Shown: positions 16,754 through 25,665, counted from the stretch's first letter. The stretch: 64,000 nucleotides of DNA from Longimycelium tulufanense (GCF_014645795.1 NZ_BMMK01000013.1:20391-84390); one strand, 5' to 3'. Program-made: numbers and translations. Notes: generated by a model from the letters alone, not told the origin.

Positions 16754-18175
16754 TCAGGGAAGCTTGGCGCCGATGTGGAGGGCGAGTCCGTCCTGGGCGG
16801 CGATGTCAGCGCGGAACCAGCCCTCACCGTTCACCGTGTACGCCGGTCCAGTGCACCGACCCTCGACGAAGTCGCCGTGGAACACGTCGCAGTAGGTGCC
16901 GGCGGGCAGTGACGTTTCGAACCAACGCCCCGTGACGGCGTGTCCCTCATCGTTCAGGATCAGGAATCCCTTGTCCCCGCGGCCGAAGACCACGAAGTCG
17001 TTCCCGTTGTCCCACCAGTTCCGCAGGTCCGCACCACGAACCACGTTGTGGAACCCGACCATGTTCGCGATGACCCGCCACCGGTGCTCACAGCGCCAAC
17101 CAGCGCTGAAGCACTCGGTATCCGACGTGCGTCCGTCCGCCGGCGACGGCGGTCCCTGATCCCGGCTGCCGAACTCGTAGCTACTCATCACCCGCGGCGT
17201 GCCATAGGGCCACGCAAGCATGAACGCATTCGCCAGCGCGTACCGCGCCTCATCCCGGAACGTCAACACATCGCCATCGCGCTGGCTGTCATGGTTGTCG
17301 GTGAAAACCACGGCCTTGGCCGACGGCAGCGGCGGCCCGAACGTGCGGAGCCTCGCCAGCCTGTCCCGGTTGAAGATCCTCACCAGGTCGTTTCCGTAGC
17401 GGAACTCCAATACGTCTCCATTGCCCAAGTACTCGTCGGGCGTGATCGGCTCGCCAGCACCGTGGATGACCTCTTGGTACAGGTACGCAGGATGAACGAG
17501 CTTCTGCTGGATCGCCGCGATGTCCCCGGCCGGCACGTGTTTCGCCGCGTCCACCCGGAACCCGTCGACACCAAGGAGAAGAAGGTCGCTGAGGTAGCCC
17601 GCGAGCATGCTCCGGACGTACTCCGAGCCGGTGTCGAGGTCGGCGAGGTTCACCAGCTCGCAGTTCTGCACTTCGTAACGGTCACGGAAGTCGACGATGT
17701 TGTCGTCACCGTTCCGGCCGCAATGGTGGAAGTCCTCGTACCCGTACAACCCCGGATACTCGTAGTGGGAGTAGGACGACCCCGCGCTGCCAACGCCAGG
17801 ATCCTCCTGGCCGGTCATGTGATTGAGGACCGCGTCCACGTAGACCTTCACGCCGGCCCCGTGACAGGCCCGCACCATCGACGCGAACGCGTCGCGATCG
17901 CCGCGTCTGGTGTCGAGCCGGTAGCTGACCGGCTGATAGTCCTGCCACCACGGGAAGCCCGGCATCACCACGTGCTCCTGCGGTGGAGACACCTGAACCG
18001 CCCCGTAGCCGCGCGGACCGAGAAAGTCCCGGCACTCGCGCGCCACCGAGGCCCAGTTCCATTGGAAGAGCTGCACGATCACGTCCGACCCGGGCGGTGG
18101 GGCGGCGGTTGCCTGGGGCGGGGCTGGAAACGCCGCGGCGAGCAGGGTCGCCGCGGCGACGACACGTCGGCGCAT
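16754..18175 (-). CDS. Secreted alpha-amylase (GH13)
   Basis: Extracellular starch hydrolase of 473 residues. A signal peptide (MRRRVV through ATAA) precedes the GH13 barrel opening DVIVQLFQWNWASVARECRD, typical of streptomycete and animal-like amylases (GH13_32 style). Conserved region I is VDAVLNHM; the catalytic nucleophile is D209 in GFRVDAAKH, the acid/base E235 in YQEVIHGAG and the transition-state stabiliser D296 in FTDNHDSQR. Domain C follows from about residue 385; there is no starch-binding module. A LacI-type operator lies about 50 bases upstream, consistent with maltose- or carbon-controlled expression. ATG 18175 follows GGAGG. Confidence 0.95.
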   Translation of the reverse strand: MRRRVVAAATLLAAAFPAPPQATAAPPPGSDVIVQLFQWNWASVARECRDFLGPRGYGAVQVSPPQEHVVMPGFPWWQDYQPVSYRLDTRRGDRDAFASMVRACHGAGVKVYVDAVLNHMTGQEDPGVGSAGSSYSHYEYPGLYGYEDFHHCGRNGDDNIVDFRDRYEVQNCELVNLADLDTGSEYVRSMLAGYLSDLLLLGVDGFRVDAAKHVPAGDIAAIQQKLVHPAYLYQEVIHGAGEPITPDEYLGNGDVLEFRYGNDLVRIFNRDRLARLRTFGPPLPSAKAVVFTDNHDSQRDGDVLTFRDEARYALANAFMLAWPYGTPRVMSSYEFGSRDQGPPSPADGRTSDTECFSAGWRCEHRWRVIANMVGFHNVVRGADLRNWWDNGNDFVVFGRGDKGFLILNDEGHAVTGRWFETSLPAGTYCDVFHGDFVEGRCTGPAYTVNGEGWFRADIAAQDGLALHIGAKLP

Positions 18176-18220
18176 CCTCGGACCTCCGTGTTGCGCAGGG
18201 ATGTCCGATCAGGAAAAAGA

Positions 18221-18239
18221 TTGCAACCATCGTTGTCAA
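18221..18239 (-). promoter_or_regulatory. LacI-family-like operator overlapping the amylase promoter
   Basis: TTGCAACCATCGTTGTCAA is a near-palindrome with TTGCAA-like arms (one extra base in one arm), resembling operators of MalR-type LacI regulators that control amylase genes in streptomycetes. On the minus strand it contains TTGACA (18239-18234), a good -35 box for the amylase; a matching -10 box is not convincing. Overlap of operator and -35 box would suit repression. Confidence 0.6.
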
Positions 18240-18270
18240 TAGCGTGAATGCACCAGCATCCAACTGGTAT

Positions 18271-19458
18271 CTAGGCTGCAAAAGGTTGCAGCCGAATGGT
18301 AGGCGCCGCAGCGGTGAGCGAGGCACCCACCAGGATCAGGCGCAAGGCCCGCTCCGCGGCGTCGGCGATCAGGTCGGGCGCACGGTGCATGGCCTCGGCC
18401 AGCGGCACCGGGGCGTTGAGGATCCCTGTGTAGGCGTCGATCCCCGCCGCGTAGGTGCTCTGCGCGCCGTCACCAATGGTTCCGGCGAGCGCGATGACGG
18501 GCTTGCCGAACCGCTTCGCACGCCGGGCAACCTCGGCCGGGACCTTCCCCCGCGTGGTCTGGAAGTCGATCGCCCCTTCCGCGGTGATGACGAGGTCCGC
18601 CGCGGCCAGCCGCGAGTCGAGGTCGACGTGCGCCAACATCACCTGGAACCGCGGCACGAGCCGCGCGCCGAGCACCCCCGCCAACCCTGCGCCGAGGCCA
18701 CCGGAGGCCCCACCGCCCGGCACCTCGCGCGTGTCGACGCCGCACTGGCGACGCAGCACCTCAGCCCAGCGGTCCATCGCCCGCGCCAGCCGTTCGACCT
18801 GTGCGGGTGTGGCGCCCTTCTGCGGTCCGAACACCCGCGCGACCCCCTGGTCGCCGGTCAGCACGTTATGCGTATTGCAGGCCAGCAGGATCTCCACGTC
18901 GTCGAGTCGCGGATCCAGCCCGCTTCGGTCGACCTCCGCCACGTCCAGTAGCGCGTCACCCCCGCGCCCGACATCGTTGCCACCAACATCGAGGACGCGC
19001 GCGCCCAGAGCTTGGAGCGCACCCACACCGCCATCACAGGTGCCCGAATCCCCGCAACCCACCACGATTCGGCGTGCTCCGTGGTCCAGCGCGGCCCGGA
19101 TCAGCTCTCCCACCCCGAACGTCGTCGTTCCCCCGGGGTTGCGTGCGTCTCGTGGCACCAGACGCAAACCCGCAGCGGCTGCCATCTCCACCACCGCCGT
19201 TCTCGGTTCGGAATCGCCGAGAATGGCGAAGTGCGACGGGACGGGCTGACCCACCGGACCGGCCACTGTCACGGGTATGAGATCTCCTCCGGTCGCCGCA
19301 GCCATCGCTCGCGCCGATCCCTCCCCGCCGTCCACCAAAGGAACCTGGTCGACGGTGGCGTTCGTGTCCGCGCGTCGCACCCCGGCAGCGATCGCGGCGG
19401 CCACATCCGGTGCCTCCAGACACTCCTTGAAACCGCTCGGGGCGACTACGACACGCAT
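18271..19458 (-). CDS. Glycerate 2-kinase (GlxK/GarK family)
   Basis: Glycerate kinase type I of 395 residues, phosphorylating D-glycerate with ATP. The family begins MRVVVAPSGFKECLEA as here; VPLVDGGEGSARAM, GCGDSGTCDGGVGALQALGA and AEGAIDFQTTRGKVP are the conserved blocks. ATG 19458 is preceded by GGAGG at five to six bases. The SLC13 carrier gene begins just upstream (20 bases between its stop and this start), which suggests that a carboxylate imported by the carrier, possibly glycerate or a dicarboxylate, feeds this kinase. The last codons fall in a perfect 8-bp palindrome (18274-18293) with TTGCA-type arms like those of the amylase operator. Confidence 0.92.
   Translation of the reverse strand: MRVVVAPSGFKECLEAPDVAAAIAAGVRRADTNATVDQVPLVDGGEGSARAMAAATGGDLIPVTVAGPVGQPVPSHFAILGDSEPRTAVVEMAAAAGLRLVPRDARNPGGTTTFGVGELIRAALDHGARRIVVGCGDSGTCDGGVGALQALGARVLDVGGNDVGRGGDALLDVAEVDRSGLDPRLDDVEILLACNTHNVLTGDQGVARVFGPQKGATPAQVERLARAMDRWAEVLRRQCGVDTREVPGGGASGGLGAGLAGVLGARLVPRFQVMLAHVDLDSRLAAADLVITAEGAIDFQTTRGKVPAEVARRAKRFGKPVIALAGTIGDGAQSTYAAGIDAYTGILNAPVPLAEAMHRAPDLIADAAERALRLILVGASLTAAAPTIRLQPFAA
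18274..18293. repeat. Palindrome at the 3' end of the glycerate kinase gene
   Basis: GGCTGCAA and TTGCAGCC form an 8-bp inverted repeat around AAGG. It lacks a following U-tract in either direction, so a terminator role is weak. Its TGCAA/TTGCA arms resemble the operator at 18221-18239, 35 bases away, so it could be an auxiliary operator for the amylase gene. Confidence 0.45.
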
Positions 19459-19478
19459 CAGTTCCTCCAAGTTGTCAA

Positions 19479-21038
19479 TCAGGCCAACGGCAGGCCGAGC
19501 AGCGGCCAGACCGTGACAGCGAAGAGCAGGACCAGCAGGGCGACCAGCGGACCGAGCACCGCGGACAACCGCAGCAGATCGGCGCGCCCGTACGTGGGTG
19601 CGTCTTCGAGTCGGGCGAACATCGCCACCGGCTTGGCCGATGCCGGCAGGGTGTGGCAGAAACCGGCGGCCGCGGTCGAGGCGAAGGCCAGTGCGACCGG
19701 GTTCAGGCCGGCACCAACGGCCAACGGGATCACCAGCGGCACCAGGACCGGCGAACGCGCGGACCGCGACTGGATGACAAGGTGTGCGGCAGCACTGACC
19801 AGGACCACCCCGGCCAGCACAAGCGTCTTGGTACCCGTCGCCGGCGCGAGCATGCGGTCAGCCAGCCAACCGGCGGCGCCGGAGGAGGTGAGGGCGCTCG
19901 CCAGCGCCGCGGTGGACGCCATGAACAGCAACAGCGACCAGGGCACGCCAGCCAGAGCCTTGCCGAGATTTACCGTGCCGACACGCGGTGACGCCACGAC
20001 CAAAGCACCGGCGAGCGCGACGAGAGCGGGTGGCAGTCCGTGCAGCGACTCGGTGCACCACAGCAGCACAACGGCCGCGAGCAGCCAACACACCCGCCGC
20101 TCCGGCTGCTGGAGCGGGCCACGAGGGATGCCCGCCTGCTCGGCGATTTCGGTGGGTTCCACGTGGAACCGGAGCCGCCGGTCGTCCTTCGAGGTGAACA
20201 GCCCGAGCACCACTTCTGCCGCGAGGTGGGAGCTGACCAGGGCGAAGGGCAGGCCGAGCAGGAGCCAGCGGCCGAAGGAGATGCCTTCCCCGGTGGTCGC
20301 GATCAGTACCTGCGTGGTGATGAGGTGCGCTCCGGCACCGATCAACGTCGCGATGGCCGACAGCAGGATCACCGTCGGGAACAGCACCGCGAGGGCGTGC
20401 ACGATGGCTCGACGTTCCCGGAGGACCTTGGCGAGCGCCAAGAACACCGGCAACGCGAGTGCCGCACGGCCCGACGTCGCCGGGATGACGAGGGCTGATG
20501 CCACCAGACCGGCCGTGACCAGATGCGCGAGCTGACGCGTGGTGCGTGCACGGACGACGAGACGGACCGCGACCCGGGCCGGCAACCCGGTGGCCGTCAC
20601 ACCGGCGGCGAGGACGAAGGCGGCGACGAGCAACCAGATCGTCTGCTCACCGAGGGCGGCGAAAAGGCGGTCCGGGGTGAGCGCACCCGCCAGCACCAGG
20701 GCAACCGCGGCGGCGAGCGCGATGAACGTGTCGTCGAGCCGGGTGAGGGTCCACGCGCCTACCGCAGCTGCGAACACCAGGAGGGTCCGGTAGCCCGCCG
20801 GGCTCAGGCCCGGGGAGTGGGCGGCCAACAGCACCGCGAGCAGCAGGAACACCGCGACAGCCACGCTCCGTACGATCCGGCGCCGGTGCCGGCTGGCGCT
20901 CGGCAGTGGCTGCGTCGGCAGCGGACGGGTCGGTGACCACCGGCGGTGCGGTGGCGTGGTCGCGTAGTCGACGACGGGCCTGGTCCGGGCTTCCCCCTCC
21001 ATGCCCTCGAGGCTCCGTGGTGATCCTGAACCATCCAT
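19479..21038 (-). CDS. SLC13/DASS-family anion permease
   Basis: Polytopic membrane carrier of about 519 residues with at least eleven hydrophobic segments after a 55-residue hydrophilic N-terminus. Features such as ALGEQTIWLLVAAFVLAAG, a conserved loop PATSGRAALALPVF in the first half and ASTAAAGFCHTLPASAKPV in the second match the divalent anion:Na+ symporter family, whose members carry dicarboxylates, sulfate or similar anions. ATG 21038 is the outer start; ATG 21002 has CGGAG about ten bases upstream and may be the real one. It is 20 bases upstream of glycerate kinase and surely in the same operon. Confidence 0.85.
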   Translation of the reverse strand: MDGSGSPRSLEGMEGEARTRPVVDYATTPPHRRWSPTRPLPTQPLPSASRHRRRIVRSVAVAVFLLLAVLLAAHSPGLSPAGYRTLLVFAAAVGAWTLTRLDDTFIALAAAVALVLAGALTPDRLFAALGEQTIWLLVAAFVLAAGVTATGLPARVAVRLVVRARTTRQLAHLVTAGLVASALVIPATSGRAALALPVFLALAKVLRERRAIVHALAVLFPTVILLSAIATLIGAGAHLITTQVLIATTGEGISFGRWLLLGLPFALVSSHLAAEVVLGLFTSKDDRRLRFHVEPTEIAEQAGIPRGPLQQPERRVCWLLAAVVLLWCTESLHGLPPALVALAGALVVASPRVGTVNLGKALAGVPWSLLLFMASTAALASALTSSGAAGWLADRMLAPATGTKTLVLAGVVLVSAAAHLVIQSRSARSPVLVPLVIPLAVGAGLNPVALAFASTAAAGFCHTLPASAKPVAMFARLEDAPTYGRADLLRLSAVLGPLVALLVLLFAVTVWPLLGLPLA

Positions 21039-21047
21039 GAGCGTCGC

Positions 21048-21063
21048 ATGAAAGGGCTTTCAT
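21048..21063. promoter_or_regulatory. Perfect inverted repeat in a divergent promoter region
   Basis: ATGAAAG and CTTTCAT flank two central G residues, a 7-2-7 palindrome of the size of a dimeric repressor site. It lies between the divergent SLC13 carrier and flavodoxin-fold reductase genes, immediately upstream of the carrier start. No regulator gene is adjacent, so the binding protein is unknown. Confidence 0.45.
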
Positions 21064-21203
21064 CTCCCCACGGCGCCGCTCCGGCGGGTGCGTCTCTCAC
21101 GTGGTTCACGCCGCCGCGCGGGTGACTTCCTCGTGTTGGTCCATGGCTCGGCACGCCTCGATGAGGAGGCTGTTTCCACGGGTCGGAAGGGAGCGGGTGA
21201 GCG

Positions 21204-21935
21204 ATGGTGGCGCAGGGCGGCAATGACGAGGCACCCCGGTTCGACGGGCTGCGCGCTCTCTACATCAACTGCACCCTCAAACGTTCCCCGGAACGGAGCC
21301 ATACCCAGGGGCTGATCGACCGCAGCGTCCAGATCATGCGTGGACGAAATGTGGATGTTGGCCAGCTGAGGGCGATCGATCACGACATCGCGACCGGTGT
21401 GTGGCCCGACATGACCGAGCACGGTTGGGAGAAGGACGAGTGGCCCCGCATCCATCGTCGCGTGATGGCCGCCGACATCCTGGTCCTCGCCGGGCCGATC
21501 TGGCTGGGGGACAACAGCTCGGTGATGAAGCGGGTGATCGAGCGGCTCTACTCGTGCTCCAGCGTGCTCAACGAGGCCGGCCAGTATGCGTACTACGGGC
21601 GCGTTGCGGGCTGCCTGATCACCGGGAACGAGGACGGCATCAAGCACTGTGCGATGAACGTGCTCTACAGCCTCCAGCACATCGGGTACACGATCCCACC
21701 CCAGGCCGACGCGGGTTGGGTCGGACAGGCCGGGCCCGGACCCTCCTACCTCGACGAGGGATCGGGTGGCCCGGAGAACGACTTCACCAACCGCAACACC
21801 ACGTTCATGACCCACAACCTCATGCACCTGGCCAAGATGGTCAAAGATGCCGGGGGAATCCCCGCATACGGCAACCAGCGCTCGATGTGGGACGCCGGCT
21901 GCCGGTTCGGTAGTGACAACCCCGAGCACCGCTGA
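21204..21935 (+). CDS. Flavodoxin-fold NAD(P)H-dependent oxidoreductase
   Basis: Cytosolic protein of 243 residues with a flavodoxin-like (NADPH-dependent FMN reductase) fold. LYINCTLKRSPERSHTQGLID gives the FMN phosphate loop region (split here for length: LYINCTLKRSP, then ERSHTQGLID), and ILVLAGPIWLGDNSSVMKRV is the second FMN-contact loop. CLITGNEDGIKHCAMNVLYS is typical of the family. The gene overlaps the antiporter start by one base (TGATG), so the reductase and the antiporter form one unit, which may link cytosolic redox state and cation exchange. Confidence 0.85.
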   Translation: MVAQGGNDEAPRFDGLRALYINCTLKRSPERSHTQGLIDRSVQIMRGRNVDVGQLRAIDHDIATGVWPDMTEHGWEKDEWPRIHRRVMAADILVLAGPIWLGDNSSVMKRVIERLYSCSSVLNEAGQYAYYGRVAGCLITGNEDGIKHCAMNVLYSLQHIGYTIPPQADAGWVGQAGPGPSYLDEGSGGPENDFTNRNTTFMTHNLMHLAKMVKDAGGIPAYGNQRSMWDAGCRFGSDNPEHR

Positions 21936-23194
21936 TGGTCGACCTCCTGATCCTGGCGTTCCTGGTACTCGGTTACGGGATGGTCTCCGGCCGCCTACGC
22001 GGCTCGTCGCTGACCGCACCCATGTTCTTCGTGACCGCCGGCCTGGTGCTGGGCGAAGGCGGGCTCGAGTGGCTTCGTGGCACACCGGACGAGGACGCGA
22101 TCCGGATCCTGGCCGAGGCCACGCTGGTTCTGGTGCTCTTCACCGATGCTGTCCGGATCGAGCTGCCAACGCTGCGGCGCGAATACCACTTTCCCCTGCG
22201 GCTGTTGGCAATCGGAATGCCCCTGGGCATCGTGCTCGGTGCGGTGGCTGCCTGGCTGCTCTTCGACGACTTCGGCGTGTGGGAAGCTGCTCTCCTCGCG
22301 ACGGTGCTTGTGCCGACAGACGCGGCGCTCAGCGCGGCCGTCGTCTCCGACCGCAGGCTGCCGGTGCGCATCAGGCAGAGCCTGAACGTGGAAAGTGGCC
22401 TCAACGACGGCATCGCGCTACCTCTCGTGCTGTTGTTCGTCGCGCTGGCCGCAACCACGGAAGGCGATATGAGCACCCCGCAGGAATGGGTGTGGTTCGC
22501 TGTCCGACAGATCGGTGTCGGTGCTGTCGCTGGTGTCGTGCTGGGAGCCAGTGGGGGATGGTTGCTGCGTTGGTTCGATGCGAAGGGATGGGTCACTCCA
22601 ACCTACCGCCGGCTTGCTGTGTTCGCCCTCGCCGCACTCGTCTATGTCGGTAGCGAACTCGCCAGCGGAAACGGTTTCGTTGCAGCCTTTGTTGCCGGCC
22701 TGAGCTTCGGCACTGTGGCGCGTGACCACTGTCCGCACGTCCACGAGTTCGCCGAGCGGGAAGGCGAACTGCTGGCGATGCTGACGTTCACCCTGTTCGG
22801 CGCGGTCATCGCGGGAAGTCGGCTGGCGGACCTGGACTGGTCGATCGTGGTGTACGCGGTTCTCAGCCTCGCCGTGGTTCGGGTCCTGGCGGTTGCCGTG
22901 TCCCTGATCGGGTCCGGGGTTCGCGCCGAGACCACGCTGTTCCTCGGTTGGTTCGGGCCTCGGGGCCTGGCCTCGATCCTGTTCGCGTTGCTCGTGGTGG
23001 AACAGGCTGGGATCGCCAGGTCGTCGGAAATCATGCTGATCGCGAGCGTAACCGTTCTGCTCAGCATCTACGTCCACGGCGCGACTGCTGCGCCTTGGTC
23101 ACGCGGGTTTGGTGCTCGGGCAAATCGCCTTGGGCCGGAGTCCCCGGAACAGCTACCGGTATCCGAACACTACGTCCGGCATCGGATCTTCTGA
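21935..23194 (+). CDS. CPA1-family cation:proton antiporter (NhaP-like)
   Basis: Membrane antiporter of 419 residues with about twelve hydrophobic segments. The ion-binding region around LLATVLVPTDAALSAAVVSD, then RQSLNVESGLNDGIALPLVL carries the ND pair in GLND, hallmark of NhaP/CPA1 exchangers. FLGWFGPRGLASILFALLV is the conserved TM10-11 Arg motif. There is no long cytosolic TrkA-type tail, so regulation by nucleotide binding is unlikely. It is translationally coupled to the reductase in front and ends 83 bases before the convergent response regulator. Confidence 0.92.
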   Translation: MVDLLILAFLVLGYGMVSGRLRGSSLTAPMFFVTAGLVLGEGGLEWLRGTPDEDAIRILAEATLVLVLFTDAVRIELPTLRREYHFPLRLLAIGMPLGIVLGAVAAWLLFDDFGVWEAALLATVLVPTDAALSAAVVSDRRLPVRIRQSLNVESGLNDGIALPLVLLFVALAATTEGDMSTPQEWVWFAVRQIGVGAVAGVVLGASGGWLLRWFDAKGWVTPTYRRLAVFALAALVYVGSELASGNGFVAAFVAGLSFGTVARDHCPHVHEFAEREGELLAMLTFTLFGAVIAGSRLADLDWSIVVYAVLSLAVVRVLAVAVSLIGSGVRAETTLFLGWFGPRGLASILFALLVVEQAGIARSSEIMLIASVTVLLSIYVHGATAAPWSRGFGARANRLGPESPEQLPVSEHYVRHRIF

Positions 23195-23277
23195 TCACAC
23201 AACGAAGATGGCGCATAGGGGGAGGTGGTTGTCAAGGCAGTAGAGGGAAGCGTCCGGCCTTCCTACCGTTGGAATCC

Positions 23278-23940
23278 TTAGTCCTTGAGGCGATATCCCA
23301 TGTTGCGCAGGGTCTCGATCCGGTCGGCGCCGAGCTTGCGGCGAAGTGCCCGCACATAGACATCGACGATGTTGGAGCCGGGGTCGAAGTCGTAACCCCA
23401 GACGTGGGAAAGAATCTGCTCCCGGCTCAGCACCTGGCCGGGATGCCGGAGAAAGAGTTCCAGCAGCGCGAACTCGCGTGCCGTCAGATCGACCGTGCGG
23501 TCGTCCACCCGTGCGCGGCGGGTGCGGAGGTCCAGGGAGAGCGAGCCGTGCCGGAGCACCGTCAGCTCGGGCGCACGTTCGGCGGACCGCAGCCGGAGCC
23601 GCACCCGCGCCAGCAGTTCCTCGAATCGGAACGGCTTGGTCATGTAGTCGTCCGCGCCGCCCTCCAACCCGGCCACCGTGTCGTGCACCGAATCCCGGGC
23701 GGTCAGGATGATCACCGGCACCTGCACCCCCGACGAGCGCATGTCCCGCAGTACCGAGAACCCATCCCGGTCGGGCAACCCGAGGTCGAGCACCATCAGG
23801 TCGAAATCGCCGGTGACCACGTACGACAACGCGCTCGCGCCATCGCGGACCACGGTGGTGCCAAACCCGTTGGCCCGCAGACCCTTCTCCACGAACGAGG
23901 CGATCCGGTCCTCGTCCTCCACGATGAGGATGCGCGTCAC
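23278..23940 (-). CDS. OmpR/PhoB-family response regulator
   Basis: Two-component transcription factor of 220 residues. The receiver domain shows the acidic pair in VEDEDRIA, phospho-acceptor Asp in LMVLDLGLPDRDG, Thr in ILTARDS and Lys in YMTKPFRFEEL. The C-terminal winged helix carries LTAREFALLELFLRHPGQV and a recognition helix around SNIVDVYVRALRRKLG. GTG 23940 has AGGAG six bases upstream and overlaps the kinase stop (GTGA). With the kinase and the small membrane protein upstream it forms a three-gene unit. Confidence 0.95.
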   Translation of the reverse strand: MTRILIVEDEDRIASFVEKGLRANGFGTTVVRDGASALSYVVTGDFDLMVLDLGLPDRDGFSVLRDMRSSGVQVPVIILTARDSVHDTVAGLEGGADDYMTKPFRFEELLARVRLRLRSAERAPELTVLRHGSLSLDLRTRRARVDDRTVDLTAREFALLELFLRHPGQVLSREQILSHVWGYDFDPGSNIVDVYVRALRRKLGADRIETLRNMGYRLKD

Positions 23941-25451
23941 GGTGTCTCCTCGGTCGGTGCGGAACCCTCGGACCCGACAGGTGGCCACGTAGTCATGGGA
24001 ATGGTGCGGCTCACGTCCTCTCCCTCGGGCAGGTCGAGACCGAACGTGGCGCCCTGCCCGGGCGTGGACACCACCCGGACCGAGCCGCGGTGCGCGTCGG
24101 CGATGGCCCGGACGATGGCCAGCCCGAGCCCGGCCCCGCCACGGTCGCCCCGGGCCGCCGAGCCCCGGGCGAACCGCGCGAAGATCTTTTCCACCTCGTC
24201 CGGCTGGACGCCGGGGCCGGTGTCGGTCACCCAGAACGAGACCCGCCCCTCCCGGCGGGCCGAGCCGAGCCGGATCTCGTCGCCCGGCCCGGTGTGCTGC
24301 ACGGCGTTCTGCGCGAGCTGGATCACGGCCTGGGTGACCCGCTGCTCGTCCAGCCACACCTCGCCCTCGCCGATCGCCTCCAGCACCCAGCGCCGGTCGC
24401 CGAGCGCCCGCACCTTGGCGTCGATATCGCTGGTCAGCTCGGGGAGGTACACCGGGCCGCGGCGCACGAAGTCGGGCCGCTCGGCCTTGGCCAGCAGCAG
24501 CAGGTCCTCGACGATGCGGTGCATCCGGTCCAGCTCGTCCGTGCACAGCCGGACGACCTCCGCGCGTTCCTGCGGGTCGTCACCCATCACCTCGAGGTGG
24601 CCGCGCACGATCGTGATCGGGGTGCGCAGCTCGTGGCCGGCATCGTCGACGAACCGGCGTTGTGCGTTGAACGCCTCCTCCAGCCGGTCCAGCATCGCGT
24701 TGAACTGCTCGGCCAGCGCCGCGATGTCGTCCCGGCCGCGGACCGGGATACGCCTGGTCAGGTCCTGCTCGCTGATCTCGGCGGCGGCCTGCCGCACCGC
24801 GCGTACCGGCGCCAGGATCTCGCCGGCCACCACCCAGGCCACGGCCGCGGCCAGCACCAGGCCGAACAGGCTGACGATCAGCAGCAGCCGCACCGCGCTC
24901 TCGGCCGGGGCGCGGACGCCGTCGACGAAGAAGCCGGTCACGAACCAGGCCGGGGTGAGGCCGGGCTGGTCGGCCGGCGGGAGCGCGCGTACCTTGGCCC
25001 ACCGTAGGGGGCCGGCCGGGGTGACGAACTGCCCGGTCGGGGCGGGGTCGTCGGCGATGCGGCGCAGGAGCGCGGTGTCCTGCCGCACGTCGTAGGGCGG
25101 GTCGCCCTGCCGGACGCTGTGCAGGCGGTCCTGCCGCCGCACCAGGCCGAGGTGGATCTCGAACTGCTCCGGGTACTGGCTGCGCAGGTGGGTTTGGACG
25201 ACCTCGTAGGGGTCCACCAGCCGTCGGCCGGTGCGGGGGTCCGTGGCCTCGGCGGCGAAGTCGCGGAACTCGCCGACCTCCTGCTCGAGGCCCGCGTTGA
25301 TCCTGCGGTCGACGTCGGCGAGCAGGAAGCCCCGGACCAGCAGCACCACGCCCGCGAAGACCACGCACATCACGGCCAGGAGCCAGAGCATGATGCGGGT
25401 GCGGGCGGTCACGCGACTCCGGCGACGCTCAGTCGTCATCGTCATCGTCAT
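23937..25451 (-). CDS. Membrane sensor histidine kinase (HAMP-HisKA-HATPase)
   Basis: Sensor kinase of about 504 residues. Two membrane segments (about 20-42 and 180-205) bracket an extracellular sensor of about 135 residues. HAMP follows (EISEQDLTRRIPVRG), then HisKA with phospho-His in DDAGHELRTPITIVRGH, N-box LAQNAVQHT, G1 VTDTGPGVQ and G2 GAGLGLAIV. The start lies in a repeated ATGACGATGACGATG string, so 25451, 25445 or 25439 can all serve; none has a clear ribosome site, suggesting that translation depends on coupling to the overlapping small gene. The stop overlaps the regulator start. Confidence 0.93.
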   Translation of the reverse strand: MTMTMTTERRRSRVTARTRIMLWLLAVMCVVFAGVVLLVRGFLLADVDRRINAGLEQEVGEFRDFAAEATDPRTGRRLVDPYEVVQTHLRSQYPEQFEIHLGLVRRQDRLHSVRQGDPPYDVRQDTALLRRIADDPAPTGQFVTPAGPLRWAKVRALPPADQPGLTPAWFVTGFFVDGVRAPAESAVRLLLIVSLFGLVLAAAVAWVVAGEILAPVRAVRQAAAEISEQDLTRRIPVRGRDDIAALAEQFNAMLDRLEEAFNAQRRFVDDAGHELRTPITIVRGHLEVMGDDPQERAEVVRLCTDELDRMHRIVEDLLLLAKAERPDFVRRGPVYLPELTSDIDAKVRALGDRRWVLEAIGEGEVWLDEQRVTQAVIQLAQNAVQHTGPGDEIRLGSARREGRVSFWVTDTGPGVQPDEVEKIFARFARGSAARGDRGGAGLGLAIVRAIADAHRGSVRVVSTPGQGATFGLDLPEGEDVSRTIPMTTWPPVGSEGSAPTEETP

Positions 25452-25665
25452 CGTCGCCCACCGGCGGTGGCGGCGGCAGGTTGACCGTCGGGGTGGTCGG
25501 CGTCGGGGAGACGGGTGTGTACGAGACCCCCACCCGGACCTCCTGGGGCACGCGGGGCGGGTCGACGCGCTCGACGACCGCCTGGCTGACCAGGGCCACG
25601 GCAAGCGGGAGCACCAGCGCGGCCAGGACGACCGCGGCACGCCGCCTCGAGCTCATACCGAACAT
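25429..25665 (-). CDS. Small single-pass membrane protein with Pro-rich stalk and poly-Asp tail
   Basis: Predicted protein of 78 residues: short basic N-terminus (SSRRR), one membrane or signal helix (AAVVLAALVLPLAVALVSQ), a Pro/Thr/Val-rich extracytoplasmic stretch (SYTPVSPTPTTPTVNLPPPPP) and VG followed by eight Asp and a stop. It heads the two-component operon, and its Asp codons are the same bases that give the kinase its ATG repeats in another frame. ATG 25665 follows GGGGTG; GTG 25671 and ATG 25656 are alternatives. Position suggests an accessory sensor element, perhaps binding cations such as Ca2+; that is inference. Confidence 0.65.
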   Translation of the reverse strand: MFGMSSRRRAAVVLAALVLPLAVALVSQAVVERVDPPRVPQEVRVGVSYTPVSPTPTTPTVNLPPPPPVGDDDDDDDD

